In this document: one piece after another, positions 1 through 13,580 of the stretch
How positions within the stretch are numbered: the first letter of the stretch is position 1
Layout of the letters: every line of letters starts with the position of its first letter
DNA from: Casuarina equisetifolia
Lineage: Eukaryota > Streptophyta > Magnoliopsida > Fagales > Casuarinaceae
Length of the DNA: 64,000 nucleotides
NCBI GenBank assembly: GCA_028551475.1
Contig: CM052355.1
Span: 8,122,001 to 8,186,000, forward strand
Direction of reading: 5' to 3'
Translations under genes and position numbers: made by a program
The notes under the pieces: generated by a model
Databases searched by the model: none
Told to the model about the DNA's origin: nothing
Seen by the model: the letters and a program-made list of their open reading frames with translations, nothing else

Positions 1-780
1 TTTGTTAGTACTATCCAAACCACGTGCTGTGATCGTAATAACTAGGTTGCACTCAATTATCTTAATCCCAATTGTTGACTTAAAGGATCAAAGAAATTGT
101 TTTTAATCCTAAGTAAAAAGTGTAGAATTTCTTCTCAGCATTGTTTTTATTGCTTCTGTAGACGACATTCAAATTTCTGTTCCTGCTTGACTGGTTATTC
201 ACATTAATTTTTGAAACTAAGGTAGCTAAAGTTATATATATTTTGCTTAGAACAGTATATGACTAAGAGGTGCTTCCATGTACACATGTTCATAACCCTA
301 AATTTGGCAAATAGTGAAACTCAATGGAACATATTAGCTTGGAACATAAAATTGGTCAACACTGGATTAACAATAATCTAATTTCATTCATTTTCTCTTG
401 GACATCAATTCTTTTACATCTAGTATCACAAAAATGGAAAAATTTTGACTTGAAATAATGTACGAATTTTTAATTACCAGTCACAGCTTTCAAAAGACAA
501 ATAACAACAAAAAAGATGAACTTTTTGTCTATCTCATTTATGTGCGTTGAGATGAAATAAGAATTTTCACGCCTATACGGTTTTGCGGATCTTCTTGGTA
601 AGGTTGCTTCAATGAGTACAAAATTTGAAAGACACTGTTTACACATTTGCCCTGATTTAGTCTCTGATGTGGTTTTCATTGTGTTTCAGGATTTAAAGTT
701 GGTTTAAGCTTTTACAGTGAGTAGGTATTACTGATAAGAAGTCTTATAAATTACTAATTTTCTTGCAAAATAATTAACAG

Positions 781-3700
781 ATTCAAAGGGATATTTGGTG
801 GATGAGGATGGATTCGATTACATGAAAATATCATTTCTAAGAGATATCAAAGCTCAACAAAGAAGTTTGAGGTGTGTGGTTACCTCTTTTTCTTTAGTTC
901 TTTTCACCAAGTATGTTGTCTTTAATAGCTTTAAACTTGACCAAGTTTATATATGTGGCATTGGCAGGGACTATTCAAAAACGTATGCTCGGTCTAAGTA
1001 CTATGATGAAGCAAAACCTTGGAATGAAAGGTGTGATGTTGCATTTCCTTGTTCTTCTCAAAATGAAGTCGACCAAGCTGATGCCATTAACCTGGTGAAT
1101 TCAGGTTGCCGAGTACTAGTAGAAGGTTGTAATATGATGCATTGTGGCTTTTAGTTTCTTGTAATTTAAATTTTTGAAAGCTGCTGATAGTAACCTTGTG
1201 ACAATCTTTTGATTCCTAGGTTCAAGCATGCCCTGTACCCCTGAGGCAGTTGATGTTCTGAGAAAAGCTAATATCCTTATTGCTCCCGCAATGGCTGCTG
1301 GTGCTGGGGGGGTGCGATTTCACTTTTTAAATCTGTTCATGATAGATGTGCCCGCTTTTCTTGCATACTCTGATTATCATGCTCTCTTTTAATTTGATTT
1401 CATCCAAGTTTAGACTAAATAAAAGCCTATTGGTTCATTCATAAATTTATTATGGAGTTGGCAATTCAACCTTGAATATACAGATACCAAGTCAGAAACT
1501 TCAGGTTCTATGGAGGTGGATTCTTTTTTTTTTTTTCTTTTTTTAATATGAAGTTTGTAGGAAGTATAGAATTTCTCATGCTGATGTAGAGATTTAATGA
1601 TATTAAGGAGTAACTTGACATTTAAACATGGTACCTGCCAAAGTTGATCCCTCTTTTGGACGTGCCGGATGTACTTTCAAATTGTAGCTCTTTTATTCTT
1701 GCCTTTTCTTTTGGATTATGCAAGTGCTTATTTTGTTTCTTTTTTCATTTATTTCGAGATAATGACAAGAATTCGTTGTACAGAACACTGATCTGAAGGA
1801 AAGTAATTTCACAACTTAAATCACTAGGCGATGCAGGAATTCCCTCTAAACAACAAATGAGTAAACTGTCTTAGACACAGGATGTACCTATTATGTGTCA
1901 ATCTTGAAATACAGCAGTACAAGATGTAGAAAGTACTTTTATTTAGTTTGAGACACAATCGTAGTAGTATAGATTGGTGCTGGATAGCTATTAAGGGATT
2001 GCCAATTCCTTTAGGAAATGCATCAGATTTATGCCATCCAAGTTATCCACTTTCATTGGTTCTGAGGGTCTGACAGTCTATTCAACTCTAAGCAGCTTCA
2101 TTTTGGTTTGCATACTGAGTTCCAATGCTTTATATGGCCACTGAAATTCCCTTAAAAAGTCCTCTGAGTCTGTAAATCTGTTTGTAGTAATTTTACTTTG
2201 AGCTGCCAATATAGAGTTCCATATAATCTTGTGGTTTTTGAAAAAATGAGGTATTCCTAGTATTCATCAAATGAAAAGTTTAATCATTTGACTTTTGTTG
2301 TTTCAACTGATATTTAACCAAATAATTCGATTTGCTGAGTTTGGATGTTAAATTTAGTATAATGTTCTGATTGAGATTTTGCTTTATCAGTTTTATCTAC
2401 ACTTGAATAAGGATGGTGATAAATTTGAAATATATGGTGCACTGAAAAATCATTAGTTGCGGAATGGTTTAAAGTTAATTTCTGGACTGGTAGGGCGTTA
2501 CTGAACCATCCTTTTAGTTCCGAAATGTAATACTCTTCAAAGTAACGCTGCCGTCTTATTAGTTACCGTTTTATTTACCATTCAGGGCGACAGTCTTTTT
2601 GGGTTTAAGCTTGTTGAAGTATACCTTGCACAGATCTAGGTCCAGTGCATTTAAGAACTTTGAGACGTAAACCACCTAACAGATTTAATTTTGTTTTTAT
2701 GACTATTCTTTTTTATGTTTAGTTGTATTGAATGCAAGCAACTTGGATGCAGATAACAGAAAGAATGTTTAATTGCATTTTCATAGTAATGCATGTCTTG
2801 AATTTTTTTTTTTACGTCTGATATATTGTGATTTTTATGCTATGTATTTAATCTACTTTTTATCAGGTTGTTGCTGGAGAACTTGAACTGAATCATGATT
2901 GTAATCTGATTCATTGGTCACCAGAGGACTTTGAGTCAAAATTGCAGGTGAGCCTCTTACATGTTTCTATCCTTGATGTTGGGAATAATTTCATAACTAG
3001 AAATAGTTCCTAAGTGGTCCCAACTATCAAGCAGCAGTTCCACTTTATATAGTTTGGAACAGTTTAACCAAACCAACAAGTTCTATGTAATTGACTTGTT
3101 CAGAAGTGGATTTTGCATTGTTTGAGAAAAAGTAATTCCAGAACACTTCAAGCCAAAGGGCTTTCACTAGATTTGGTTTGACACTTGTGTGATTATTGCT
3201 TCTACTTTATCTGAGTGGTTTTCCTTATTTAGTTGATATTTTGAGGCGAACGTGTCTTTTTTAAGTCAACTGAGGTGTATGACCATGTTCTGTGGGAGTT
3301 TTAAAATGTCTGGTTGCAGAAAGTTGTGGTTTGGAGGATGGATCACTAAAAGCATTCTAGTTGTCAAACTTCTACAGATAGATTGGAATATGCAAACCTC
3401 AAGAACCTTTAGTATGAACTGTTCTTTGATGAAGCTGCGGTTACTTGTGTATCTTGGCATACCCCTAAAGGTGCACATAGGAAAAAAAAAATGTTAATAC
3501 GAAAGTGCAATTGAACAGCATAAAGTATTCTTTGATAGTCAACTATGCCGTGAGATTATTGTAAATATGCCATGTTACAGCGGCATGAAACTGTCAAAAC
3601 AGAATAATGTTTCATAAGCCTTATTATTTGTTCTATAAATTTGCGCCATATCTGTAATCTTTTATTGGAGAATGTGATGAGGATGAAGCACATTGGTCAA

Positions 3701-4584
3701 TATGGACTGTAGAAGCACGGTAAAAACTATAAATAAGATACGCATAGAACTTGAGCTAATGTGGCTAATTTCTTTTCTTTTCTTTTCTCTTTAATGATTT
3801 CTGATCTCCCTTTTGCAATTTTTTACGACAGGATGCAATAAAACAGACTTACCAAAGAGCCCTCAAAGCAGCAACTGATTTTGGTTATCAAAAGGAGAGC
3901 CCTGAGTAAGTTTTTTTTTTTTCCCTTTTTTCCACGCACCTTCATGGCAATTGCCTGTTTATGTACTCATTGTAATTGATTGCGGTCATGTTCTCCACGT
4001 GCACTTATTGCAAATTTATTAGGCGTGAAAACCCATTGTAATTGACTTGGCTTGGCATATGGCCTAGTAACTAATCTACCCAAACTCCAAAAAAAAAAGA
4101 AAATCATCATTTTGGTGAAAGCTACGATGAAATTGGTTGCTGACTAACTGCTAGGAAAAGGGTACCGTTTAATGACTCTGATTTCCCAATTAGCAGCCTT
4201 GCAATGGATTTTGGAGGGTTTTGATTTCTTCTTCCTCTTCTTTTTTCCTGAGTAAAAGTGCGATTAGGTTGAGAACCTCATATACAGTGTGCTTTTGATT
4301 GGTACTAACATATCTATATTTGCACTTGCGTTAACTTTTTAATTTCTTTTGTCTCTAATATATTGCTTTTTGGTGCATGCAAGCTCTGATTTTTGGAAAG
4401 TTTAAACTCGAAAGGAACAGCTGACGAATAATATTGTAATGTGTCGTTTCCCAAGAAGAGCAAGTGATTAAATCTGTTTTGTTGTTCTCTTCTTTACTTG
4501 TCTAACAGAGCTTTGGTACATGGAGCTGTCATCTCTGCTTTTTTGACTATTGCTCAAGCTATGACAGACCAAGGATGTGTATAG
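781..4584 (+). CDS. NADP-type glutamate dehydrogenase, 3' part (gene enters from the left edge)
   Basis: This is the C-terminal 189 residues of a hexameric-type NADP glutamate dehydrogenase, which interconverts glutamate with 2-oxoglutarate plus ammonium. The exons are 781-871, 968-1125, 1220-1311, 2867-2947, 3832-3905 and 4509-4584. Phases match at every junction, and a TAG stop ends the last exon. Diagnostic pieces are GYLVDEDGFD, the ADAINLVNSGCR stretch, MPCTPEAVDVL, and the glycine-rich APAMAAGAGGVVAGELELN, all as in bacterial GdhA and the plant protein At1g51720. The family usually reads EGSNMPC where this copy reads EGSSMPC. The exon at 781 begins inside a codon (its first two bases complete an Asp), so the gene starts upstream of the window. 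I found no further exon in 1-780, which I read as intron. The gene converges on the RWD gene to its right. Confidence 0.92.
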
Positions 4585-5252
4585 AACTCAAGAATACTGT
4601 ACAATAATTTTCACGATTCCCAAGTCTGATATCCAGCACGCGCATCTCATTATTGGTGGAAAGCTGAAGACCGTACAAATGGTATCATATGGATTTTGAG
4701 ATCCTAATTCTTGGGTTGACGACAGAAACATTGAAATCACAGCAGATTTCTTTGTAACATGCCCTGTGTAATGGAATTGGGAGACTTGGGAAAAGGGTAG
4801 ATTGTGAAGATCATTTGGAACACTTGATTAAAGAAAAATGTGCAGTAGTTTAGTGTTAGATCCAATTATATGGTATAGTAATTGTTCTTCACTTGAGATG
4901 CTTAGATGATTGCAACGGTCTTGTCACATATTTCATCAGTTGGAAATAAAAAATAGCATTGTGAAACTGTTGTCTCATCCTGTTACGTTCTTTAAGTAAA
5001 TCTGGTATTATAATCCATTCCATTTAGACATTCTTATAACTTGTTCCTTGAAAAGCAATTGAAAATGCTCAATGGCGGCTTCATTAATGGAAGACAATGT
5101 TTTCAGATTACAAAACTATTTCTTACTAACAACCATAGTAGGTGCTGAAACTATTTTTCCTACTTTGCCCCTCAATACATTAACAAACCAAAAATTCAAA
5201 TGAGAAAATAGCACAAACTGATCCAGAGAAATAAATGCCCTATATGCATTCT
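4585..5252. other. Convergent intergenic stretch (3' UTRs)
   Basis: This 0.67 kb AT-rich spacer lies between the GDH stop and the stop of the opposite-strand RWD gene. It should hold both 3' UTRs and polyadenylation regions. I see no open frame, repeat or RNA gene in it. Confidence 0.6.
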
Positions 5253-8200
5253 TCAGTTAGCAATCCTTGAAGAATGAGTGGATGAGTCGGACTTCTCAGC
5301 CAGATAGTGCTCGAGCATATCTTCTTCATCATCTGCCACCCAAAGATATAAACCTTAGTCAGGCATGGCAACAGAGCATACCAACATTCATATCCGCAAA
5401 AGAAAGAACAAAGAAAACCGTAGAAATTAAGGCAAGGGGAGGATCACCCTCGAAATCATCGTCATCAATGTCAATCTCTTCCTCATCATCCTCATCAGAA
5501 CCTTCAGTAGCCAAGGCTGCGCCTTTCTGCAGAAGAAAGTTCACCATAATCATTAATTCATTAAGACCCCGAAGCTTTTTTTCTGCAATTCTACTTGGTC
5601 CAGCTTGTGGGGAGTATGAACTCCATCCACAATGTTACAGAATGGAATAGAAGAATATTAATGATGCATCCACAGTGTGAGAATGAGATGAGATAAGAGT
5701 GACATACTGCAGAAGCTCTTCCACTTTCAAACCATTGTCTTCCTGTAAGCTTCTTTTCCTTGGGTGCCGTAAGCACAAACTCAGGCATTAGCCTGAAAAA
5801 TGTAGTACATTTATTTGCAAGAGACAAAGTAGTAAAGCTAAAATACAATCACACATTTCCTTCATTGGATAAAGAAAGAGAATATTCAATTCATTTCCAT
5901 ATTGCAAATGATTTATATAGTAACCCTGGCATCCACTTGAACTTGAACGGCTCAATACAAGGCATGAACGTCAAATGCAAGATCGGAATGTCTAAGAATG
6001 TAAGTTCCTAAGTTGCTACATACATACTGTCCTTTCCAACATCTCTAAATGTCAGATGGCTATTATGCACGACTCCAAGGGGCATTTATTGAGGAAAAAC
6101 AAATGGAAGGAAATCGTACTGTTATATGCCTTCCATTAAGAAAATGCTCCGGGCAGGAAAACAAACCCATACCACAAAAAAATAAAATCAAAATCTACTA
6201 AGAAAACTTACTTGGCTCGTTCTAGTGCCAACTCTGCTTCAAACCTTTCTCTCCATGCCAGAAAACTATCAACAGTAACAGGTTCTCCATGAGGAATGAC
6301 TACCTGAAAGAGGAAGGGAAGAAAGGAAAATGTGTAACACGTAGAAAGGGCATAAATAACTTCTTTTGTTGACCATGTGGCTATCTCCATGCTTCATCCG
6401 AACAGATGGTGCAAGTTACACTCAACGGGAATAAGATTCATCTTGATTGATAATGCAAGATGGGAAAGGATTTTTTTTTCTCCTAGGACATAGAAAAGTC
6501 CTAGTGATCCCAATTTAACCCACTACAAATTATTATTTACGACATAATCAAGCTATTCTAAGCTGCTTGTCTCATGTCAATAAAATGGTAAATTCATCTT
6601 CGTAGCCCTATAAGTAGAAGACTCAACATGGAAAGAACGAATTAGCCGGCTGATTGCTAAACACCTAAACTTCTGGCCACTGTCACGAAAATTGCAGCAA
6701 CATAGATTTAATCTCTGTAGCAGACAAACAACACCGATAAAAATAAAATTACTCCTCTTTCTCTCCAAATTATCTGTGTAAGTCAAAAAGAAGCTGCAGT
6801 CCAGGTGAAGGTTCTAATCAAGCCTCTTGAGCAACCCTTGGCAATACATACACATAGTTCACTTTCTTAGCCATCACTCACTCGACCACAACTGCAGTAG
6901 AAACCGAGTAACAAATAGAGCAAAAGATGATCAACAGGTCTACCACATCATTTACACACAACATCGAAACACTATGAGAACATCCATTTTGTAAAGTTAT
7001 CTCACAGTTCAAGTTTCAACTCCCACAAGACTCCAAGCGAAGTAAGAAAACGTTTTTGGACTAAAACAGATACTCTTCCAAGGAAAATGGACATAACCGG
7101 ATTCCCTAGAATGCCTTGTCCAAAGAAATTGTTTAAGGTGATACTTTAGACAGCATAACCAAAACCATGTCGTCAACCTATTCCGAAGCAGAAGAAAGGC
7201 CCTACCTCAGGGCAGATCAAGTGATCCGATAATAACTATGCTGTCATCCCCTAATGGCAAGGCATCATTGGAACAATGGCCTTCTTCCAAATCATATTAT
7301 TTAATTATTTGTCATACAAGGAAAAGACGATATCCAACTAATTGGGGGCAGCTTCATCAATTTTTTTAACTAATGGAAACATTCTTTACAAAAAGTTCTG
7401 CTTAAGACCATGAATATGCTGTTGATTTCCTTCTCTCTCTTTTTTCTGTCTTTTTCTTCTTTCTTCCTTTTTTTTCTTTTTTGGGTTTTCCTCTCATAAA
7501 ACATACCCATTACATTTTAATGCATTATCATGTTTGACAACCTACACCAATTTTTTTGTTGCCTTTCCTCAACCTTGTGCTGCCTTCAACTTGAATAATA
7601 GAAATTCTCTCAAGTTGCCTTGTCATAGGTTTTTTGTGGTAAATGACTAAGTCATCTAGCCAAGATCTCTCCAGTTATCGATTGATGATATCCCCAAGGC
7701 TCACATTTCTCACTTATGCACAATTTATGCTGTGTTGCCACATGGAGTCCCAAAATTCTCTCTAAACTTCGCCAGTCTTCTTGTTATGTTTGCAACAGTC
7801 TTTGAATTCTATTAAGCATTAAAAAAAAAAACATTTTGCCCAAATTCTTAAGATGCCCATTTTGGTATTACACAAGCAAAAAACACAGACATATTCAGAT
7901 GCGCACATATGTACAAATCTATGATAGAGTTCACACCCACATACAAACAGATAATATCATACTGGAACCAATATACATAGCCATTAAGGTTTTGCCACGA
8001 ACCCTATGATGACCTCTTTTCTATGCACTGGTGTTTGTGGTAGACAATAAGGCTACAATACTCTTTTTTCCCAGTTTTGGTAAGACCTCATCTCAAGCAT
8101 AATCTGTTCTACAAACCTTTGCTTGGGGTTCACTGAACTTCTTTCTTTACCACCTGTGAGGACCTATCTTAACACAGAACCACATTGCCTACACACCAGA

Positions 8201-11200
8201 TGAAAGTTTAACTTAAAAGGCACAATATAACTAAAAAGAATGACCAGTTCAACAAGTAACATAGGCAACCATCTTCAATTCTGTCAAGATAACAACATTA
8301 AAGCATGCAGTCAATGAGTTCGTAAGCTTTTGAGATCTTCCACAATTACGTTGTTAGCAGAAATTTCCACAAAAGAAACTGCATACAACTATAAACTATA
8401 GGAAACAAATAAAAATAGAAAATAGTGGTAAAAAGAAAGAGAAGAAATTAGAGAGCGCCCATACATCATCCTTCGCAGCCACCTCTGCTTCAGCATCCTC
8501 AATACTTGCATCTTGACCAAATCGTTCAGAAAGCCACTCTTGAGATGATGTTACTAGGGTGTAGACCATAGCCATACCAAGATTTTCAGATGCCTGAGGA
8601 ATGAGGGTAACAGATCAAGAAATGCCATTGGCGACTTACTGCATTTTTTGAGTATTTCAATCATCTTATATTATAAACATATATTTTCACCAACTAAACT
8701 GTCATTTTAGATGATTAGTTTGCAATAAATGTAACTTAGTGCAAAGCCCCATCAGTCCCTATAAAAAATGAGATAATGGCATTTCCTATTTTGCAGCTTT
8801 CAGTACAAAACCAGCACACCTGACATGCAATCTCAATTCCTATAAATTACAATGGGACTGATAACTACAAAAAACCCAAAATTAAAGAAAAGGAATAATC
8901 TTTTCCATTTCAAATGGCTCTTTTATGTCCCTTTTTTCACGTATAGAGTGGATAGGGAAGGTTGGGGTGAATGGACCATTCAACTGTACTACCTTGCCAG
9001 GCACTACATCTTGTAAAGAATGTAAACCTGATAACTTGTAGCTAAAAATATGCTGAAAAATAAATTACATATACAAGTAAAGAATGCCTAAATGATTACC
9101 TCTTGTTGAAGCTTTTCTTTCAGAATTCTAAGATCTTCTATGCTTATTCCTTGTAAACTGATGAAATGAAAACACCATCAATTGGGAGAGAAAAAGAATG
9201 GTTCGTCTCAAACAGAACCATATTCACACAGTTATAGCTCATCCTTAGTCTAGTTGAACAAGGCAATATTGATAACACATAGCAATTCGTCCAAAAAATT
9301 CTATTTCAAATTTGCAATGCGAATCCAATTCATATAATCAAAATAAACCATGTCATTTCAATCTCCTAAAATCCCCAGTTATAATTTGCACCATTTAGCA
9401 GATTTGACAATCAACAAGTACCTGTACATCAACGTTTGCGTCATTGCCAATTAAGTACACTCACCATTCAAAAACAAATCTCCAAAAAATAAAAACGTTG
9501 GTTTATAAATTTTGCATGCATCAAATGTTTCCTTCATTTTTACATTTTTTCTTCTCTTTTAAATTCCGATATGCTAATCTCAGAGTGTACAGGCTGCAGT
9601 TCAACTTCAGCTCATTCGTGTGATGGAGTGAATCCATAAACTATATTTTGTTGATGCAATCAACAGGGGTGAGACTATTAAAAATATTGGCTGAGGAAAT
9701 CAAGCAGGAAAATCGCAGGCAAAAGTAGAAGCAACGCTGTGGCATTAAAACCCTTGAAAGTTATATTGTGCAGATTACAAGTCCCAGCCTAATATGAGAA
9801 ACAATTCACAACTCGTCTACAGAAAACAGGCCTGGTAGCTCGGAAGTCAGCGAAGAGGCATATGGCAGAGAGGTTCAACCATATGATTGATGCGAATCTC
9901 ATCAATGATGCCACTTAAAACATACATTCAAAACATGAAGGCAGTTACTTGAGAAAGTTAGTTTGTACTATTATATACTGATAAGTAGTAGATGTGCCTT
10001 CCATAAGTTAAGGGCAAAGCAAGTCAATTCAATGTTGGAGTTAAAGAAAAAGAAAGAGGAAATATAAGTTTGAGGACGCATGTTAAAGTATAAGAGTGGT
10101 GAGTGATAAAGAACTCTCCAGCACAGCACTGTAAGCAGAAGTATGAACACACCTTTTCAGATTTAAAAGCGGAGGTTCATCTGGATACTTTTCTGTGTGG
10201 GAGAAAATCAAACCCAGCTGAACTGCAACAGAAGTTTTGGAAAAAACTCTATCATGATAGAAAAGGGGAAAAAAAAATCCTGAAAGGACACCAAGCCAAC
10301 AAAGCTTCTAAAAGATTTTTTTTTTTTTTTTTTTTGTATTGGGAAGTGCAAAGATGAAACTCATCAACACGAAAGGAAATGAACAAGAATCACCTGGAAT
10401 GGACGATTCATCTACTTCATCATCCTGTGAACATAAAGCAAAATAACAAATATAAGGAAATTTCTCTTCCCAAGAAACAACTTTCATGTTGATGAAGAAG
10501 CACCACCACACCATGCCTTGTAGGTTATTTCATAAAACAAAAAATCCGACCAATAGACTCGTGCACACACTCAACATAGAAGTGAATGCACGCACCATAC
10601 TAGAAGCACGAAATATGTCCACCAAACATTTTCATGGGCTTCTTATGCTATCCGATCGAAAGAGTGCGGTTCAATCAGAAAGTTTTCACCAAGTTAAATG
10701 ACCGAGATTAAACTCATTCGACATGATTTACCAATGGTTTTAAGAGTCACCATACAAAAGACAAGCTTAACATCAACTCTGCAAATAAACATTTAAATGA
10801 AAAAGAAGAATAGGCAAACCACGGTAAGAGAATTAGAATATGTACCTGTGGGGACAGTTTTACCATGAAGCACCGGTTGGAAGTATTTAAGCCACTCTCA
10901 CTAGAGTGAATTTCTGCCAGAAAACGGTTTTCCACATTATTATCAAAACGGCAAACGGAAATATGAAGGCGAAAACTGGGATTCACGTTCAGGTCAAGAA
11001 GGGAAGCTCAAACCTGTGAAATCATCCATAAGTATTGCTTCCAATGCCTCGATTTCCATCTCCTGCTCCTGAGCATAATCTGCTCATATTTATGTCCGAG
11101 AAAAAATCAAAATAACAGCCTAAAATTACAACTGAAGCAATTGGCTTATGTATGAGTTAAATTCCTCGGAAATCTAACAGATATAAGACGCTTTCTGAAA

Positions 11201-11283
11201 ACCCCGATCAGGGCTGGCTATGAGGGAAAGATTACAGCAATGTAGAAAGAGAAAGAGAGGAAGGAAAACCAAATACCAGTCAT
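5253..11283 (-). CDS. RWD domain protein, RWDD1/DFRP2 (Gir2) type
   Basis: Eleven coding exons give a 254-residue protein: 11277-11283, 11014-11079, 10846-10913, 10394-10424, 10153-10222, 9100-9157, 8465-8593, 6212-6303, 5708-5792, 5448-5526 and 5253-5332. An RWD domain fills roughly residues 5-115, with the signature YPDEPP at about residue 70. The block PHGEPVTVDSFLAWRERFEAE follows, then LTGRQWFESGRA, and an acidic tail (DEDDEEEIDIDDDD) ending LEHYLAEK. This order is that of animal RWDD1 and yeast Gir2. Those proteins bind and stabilise DRG2-type GTPases on ribosomes and interact with Gcn1. That role is known of the family and inferred here. The coding part of exon 1 is only 7 bases (ATG ACT G), so the start was found by splice phase. 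The exon at 10394-10424 is a 31-base microexon. The Arabidopsis counterpart I recall is At1g51730. Confidence 0.93.
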
Positions 11284-11629
11284 GGTTGCAAAATCTATGG
11301 ATAACTTTTCAGGCTTCTGATTCTCTGCAGAAATCTACAAACCGAGAGTGCTTTCTGTTTCTCCGAAAGACGGCCACCTCTACTCTCAACCATACTTTAA
11401 GGTGGGCTTATTTCTGTATTCCCCCAAAGAAAAAAAAAATCATAATTTTCAAATTAGATTGTGTAAATATCTATTTAGACATGTTTAACTTAATTTTTAT
11501 CTTATGAAATATTTCTTTGAAAAATATTTTATCTTAGATACTTAATTATTATTTATTTCATATTTTATCTTAGATACTCAAATTAGGTTGTTTAAACACA
11601 TGGGAGGCATCTCCAAAAACGACGTCTGC

Positions 11630-11800
11630 TAGAGGTTTTGCTGGTGTACGGGCTGTTCATACAAGACCTTGGTTCTCCCGAGCAAGGGCGTGGGGCTCCA
11701 CCAAAGAAGTCCCCACCCACATCGATTCGGTGGGGGCGTGGAGCCAAAAAGGTGGGGGGTTGGCCATTGAATGGGACGACCTTGTAGCCATGAGTCACCT
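11630..11800. repeat. GC-rich segment with an imperfect inverted repeat
   Basis: GGCTCCAC followed by CCCCACC around 11692-11720 is mirrored by GGTGGGGGC then GTGGAGCC around 11730-11745. The arms are imperfect and would form a short hairpin. Base composition is far from the flanks. I do not recognise the source. Confidence 0.35.
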
Positions 11801-13289
11801 TTAGTATCAAGTGCTCTCAACCGTCGTTTATGAGAAAATAATTGCTGCTCGTGTTGAGATCCTTTGTTTTGAGGTGTTCTTTTTTAAAGCAATATGAGTA
11901 GGGACTAGGTGGACATAATTGCTCTTAATCACCGAACCAAGGATTCATTTTTCAACCTGTAAGTCACTGGGGGAACTAGGTAGAAGCACATGACACATTT
12001 GGCTCGGTGATTAGCTGTAAATCATGTTTTATTTCAGAGATGAAGCCATGTTGTCTGCCGTGGTTGGTTTGAAAAAACTTAGAAAAAAAAAATCATGGTA
12101 AATCATTAAATTTTATTACTAATAACAAACAGAAGATTTTGATAAACAAACTAATCTCTTCTTCCTACATATAAGACGTACAATATATTAACCCATTAAT
12201 AAGGTAAGGTAAGATACACACCAAATCTGAAAACATCTCCTTGCACTGGACATGGAAAGAGATTTCCCAAAACCACGTTGTGGGAATATTTTATTTATGC
12301 CTTTAGAGCCAGCTTATAGACAATACAAAGAATTTTATTTTTTAGAAACATGACTTTAAAGTACAACGGCAGTGTGAGATAAACACTAAGTTTACTCGTG
12401 GCTGTTTAATATTTGAAAAATAAAAATATGATCAACAAAATTTATTTCAATCCCCACCCAATTTGCTTGAAATTTTAGTCTTCATGGTCACTTTTAGACC
12501 TATTATATTTCTTATGGATTGATTTGTATCCAAGATGACATATCCAATAAGTTTCGTAGTAAGGAATAAGTTAAAAGCTGTACATCTTTAAAAGGTACAT
12601 AGTTTACATTAATCTCATGCATTATTGAGATGTAATTTTACTATTTTAATCATTAAAAGTTTTATTCAAGATAAAAAAAATAGGCGTTTCAAAAATAAAA
12701 ATGATAAGTACATGGACACACTAAACTAATCAATTTGGTTGATTATAAACATAGCAAGAGCAACTATAAAAACACAAATTGAAAGCTTGGTCACAATTTT
12801 TCAAAGCGTTGCTTGGTTTTTTGACTCAGCGATTGAATTTTTAATTTGAATTGCTCAATTCTTTTACTTCATTCTCTCCACATCAAACTAGCTAGGTGAT
12901 CTAAACCCTACAATCAATTTTTTATTTAAACAAAAAAAAAAAGAGTTAAAGTGGGAAGGGGGACCATCTCCTCCACCCTCGCATGAAACACGAAAACCTA
13001 CAACAATGAGAACATGCCCTATTAAGGACAATAACATGAGTCACTTTATTATTAAATAATAGACATCCGTACAAAATAGCTACGAATCACCTATCTATTA
13101 ACTGTTATAAGGTCACATAAAGCATCCTTCAATTGGGATGGATTAGAAGAGATTTACTTATCCTTTTCGAGTTTTCAGAAAAGTGTTTTTAAATAAATGA
13201 AAGACATTAATTGTTTTAGCGTGTAATATCAAATTTATTAAAAGGTTGTTAGCAAGTAGCCAAATGAAAAAAACGGAATAATGTAATTA

Positions 13290-13580
13290 AAGCCGTCAAT
13301 TAAACGCTGTTTCACCTTCCCAAAAGGCTACGGATTTCTGGAACCGTGGAGCCGAAGTGGGGGCCCCACGGTGGATGTGGGACCCCGGCCATGCACAAAT
13401 GACAAAGTGCGGGAAATTAACATATATCTCTATATGTCCGCTCCGGCGGAAAAGACTTGTACCGTGGATTTTACATGTAGATTCCACGGAAACCGACTGC
13501 TTTGGCTTCTCAAAGACGATGCACCTCAGTACGTCCGAACCCTGCTCGTTTGGACTCGGGCGGGTGTCCTTCTAGGTGGC
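13290..13580. promoter_or_regulatory. GC-rich island with TCP-type binding motifs
   Basis: This GC-rich block contains GGCCCCAC near 13364 (class GGNCCCAC) and GTGGGACC near 13377 (class GTGGGNCC). These are the two consensus forms bound by plant TCP transcription factors, here about a dozen bases apart. CCACGG and CCGTGG words recur around them. It lies about 1.2 kb upstream of the presumed PWWP transcript start. The regulatory role is inference. Confidence 0.3.

Noticed and set aside
11806..11825. TTAGTATCAAGTGC as a retroelement primer-binding site
   Set aside because: No TG...CA repeat ends just before it, and no matching terminal repeat is nearby.
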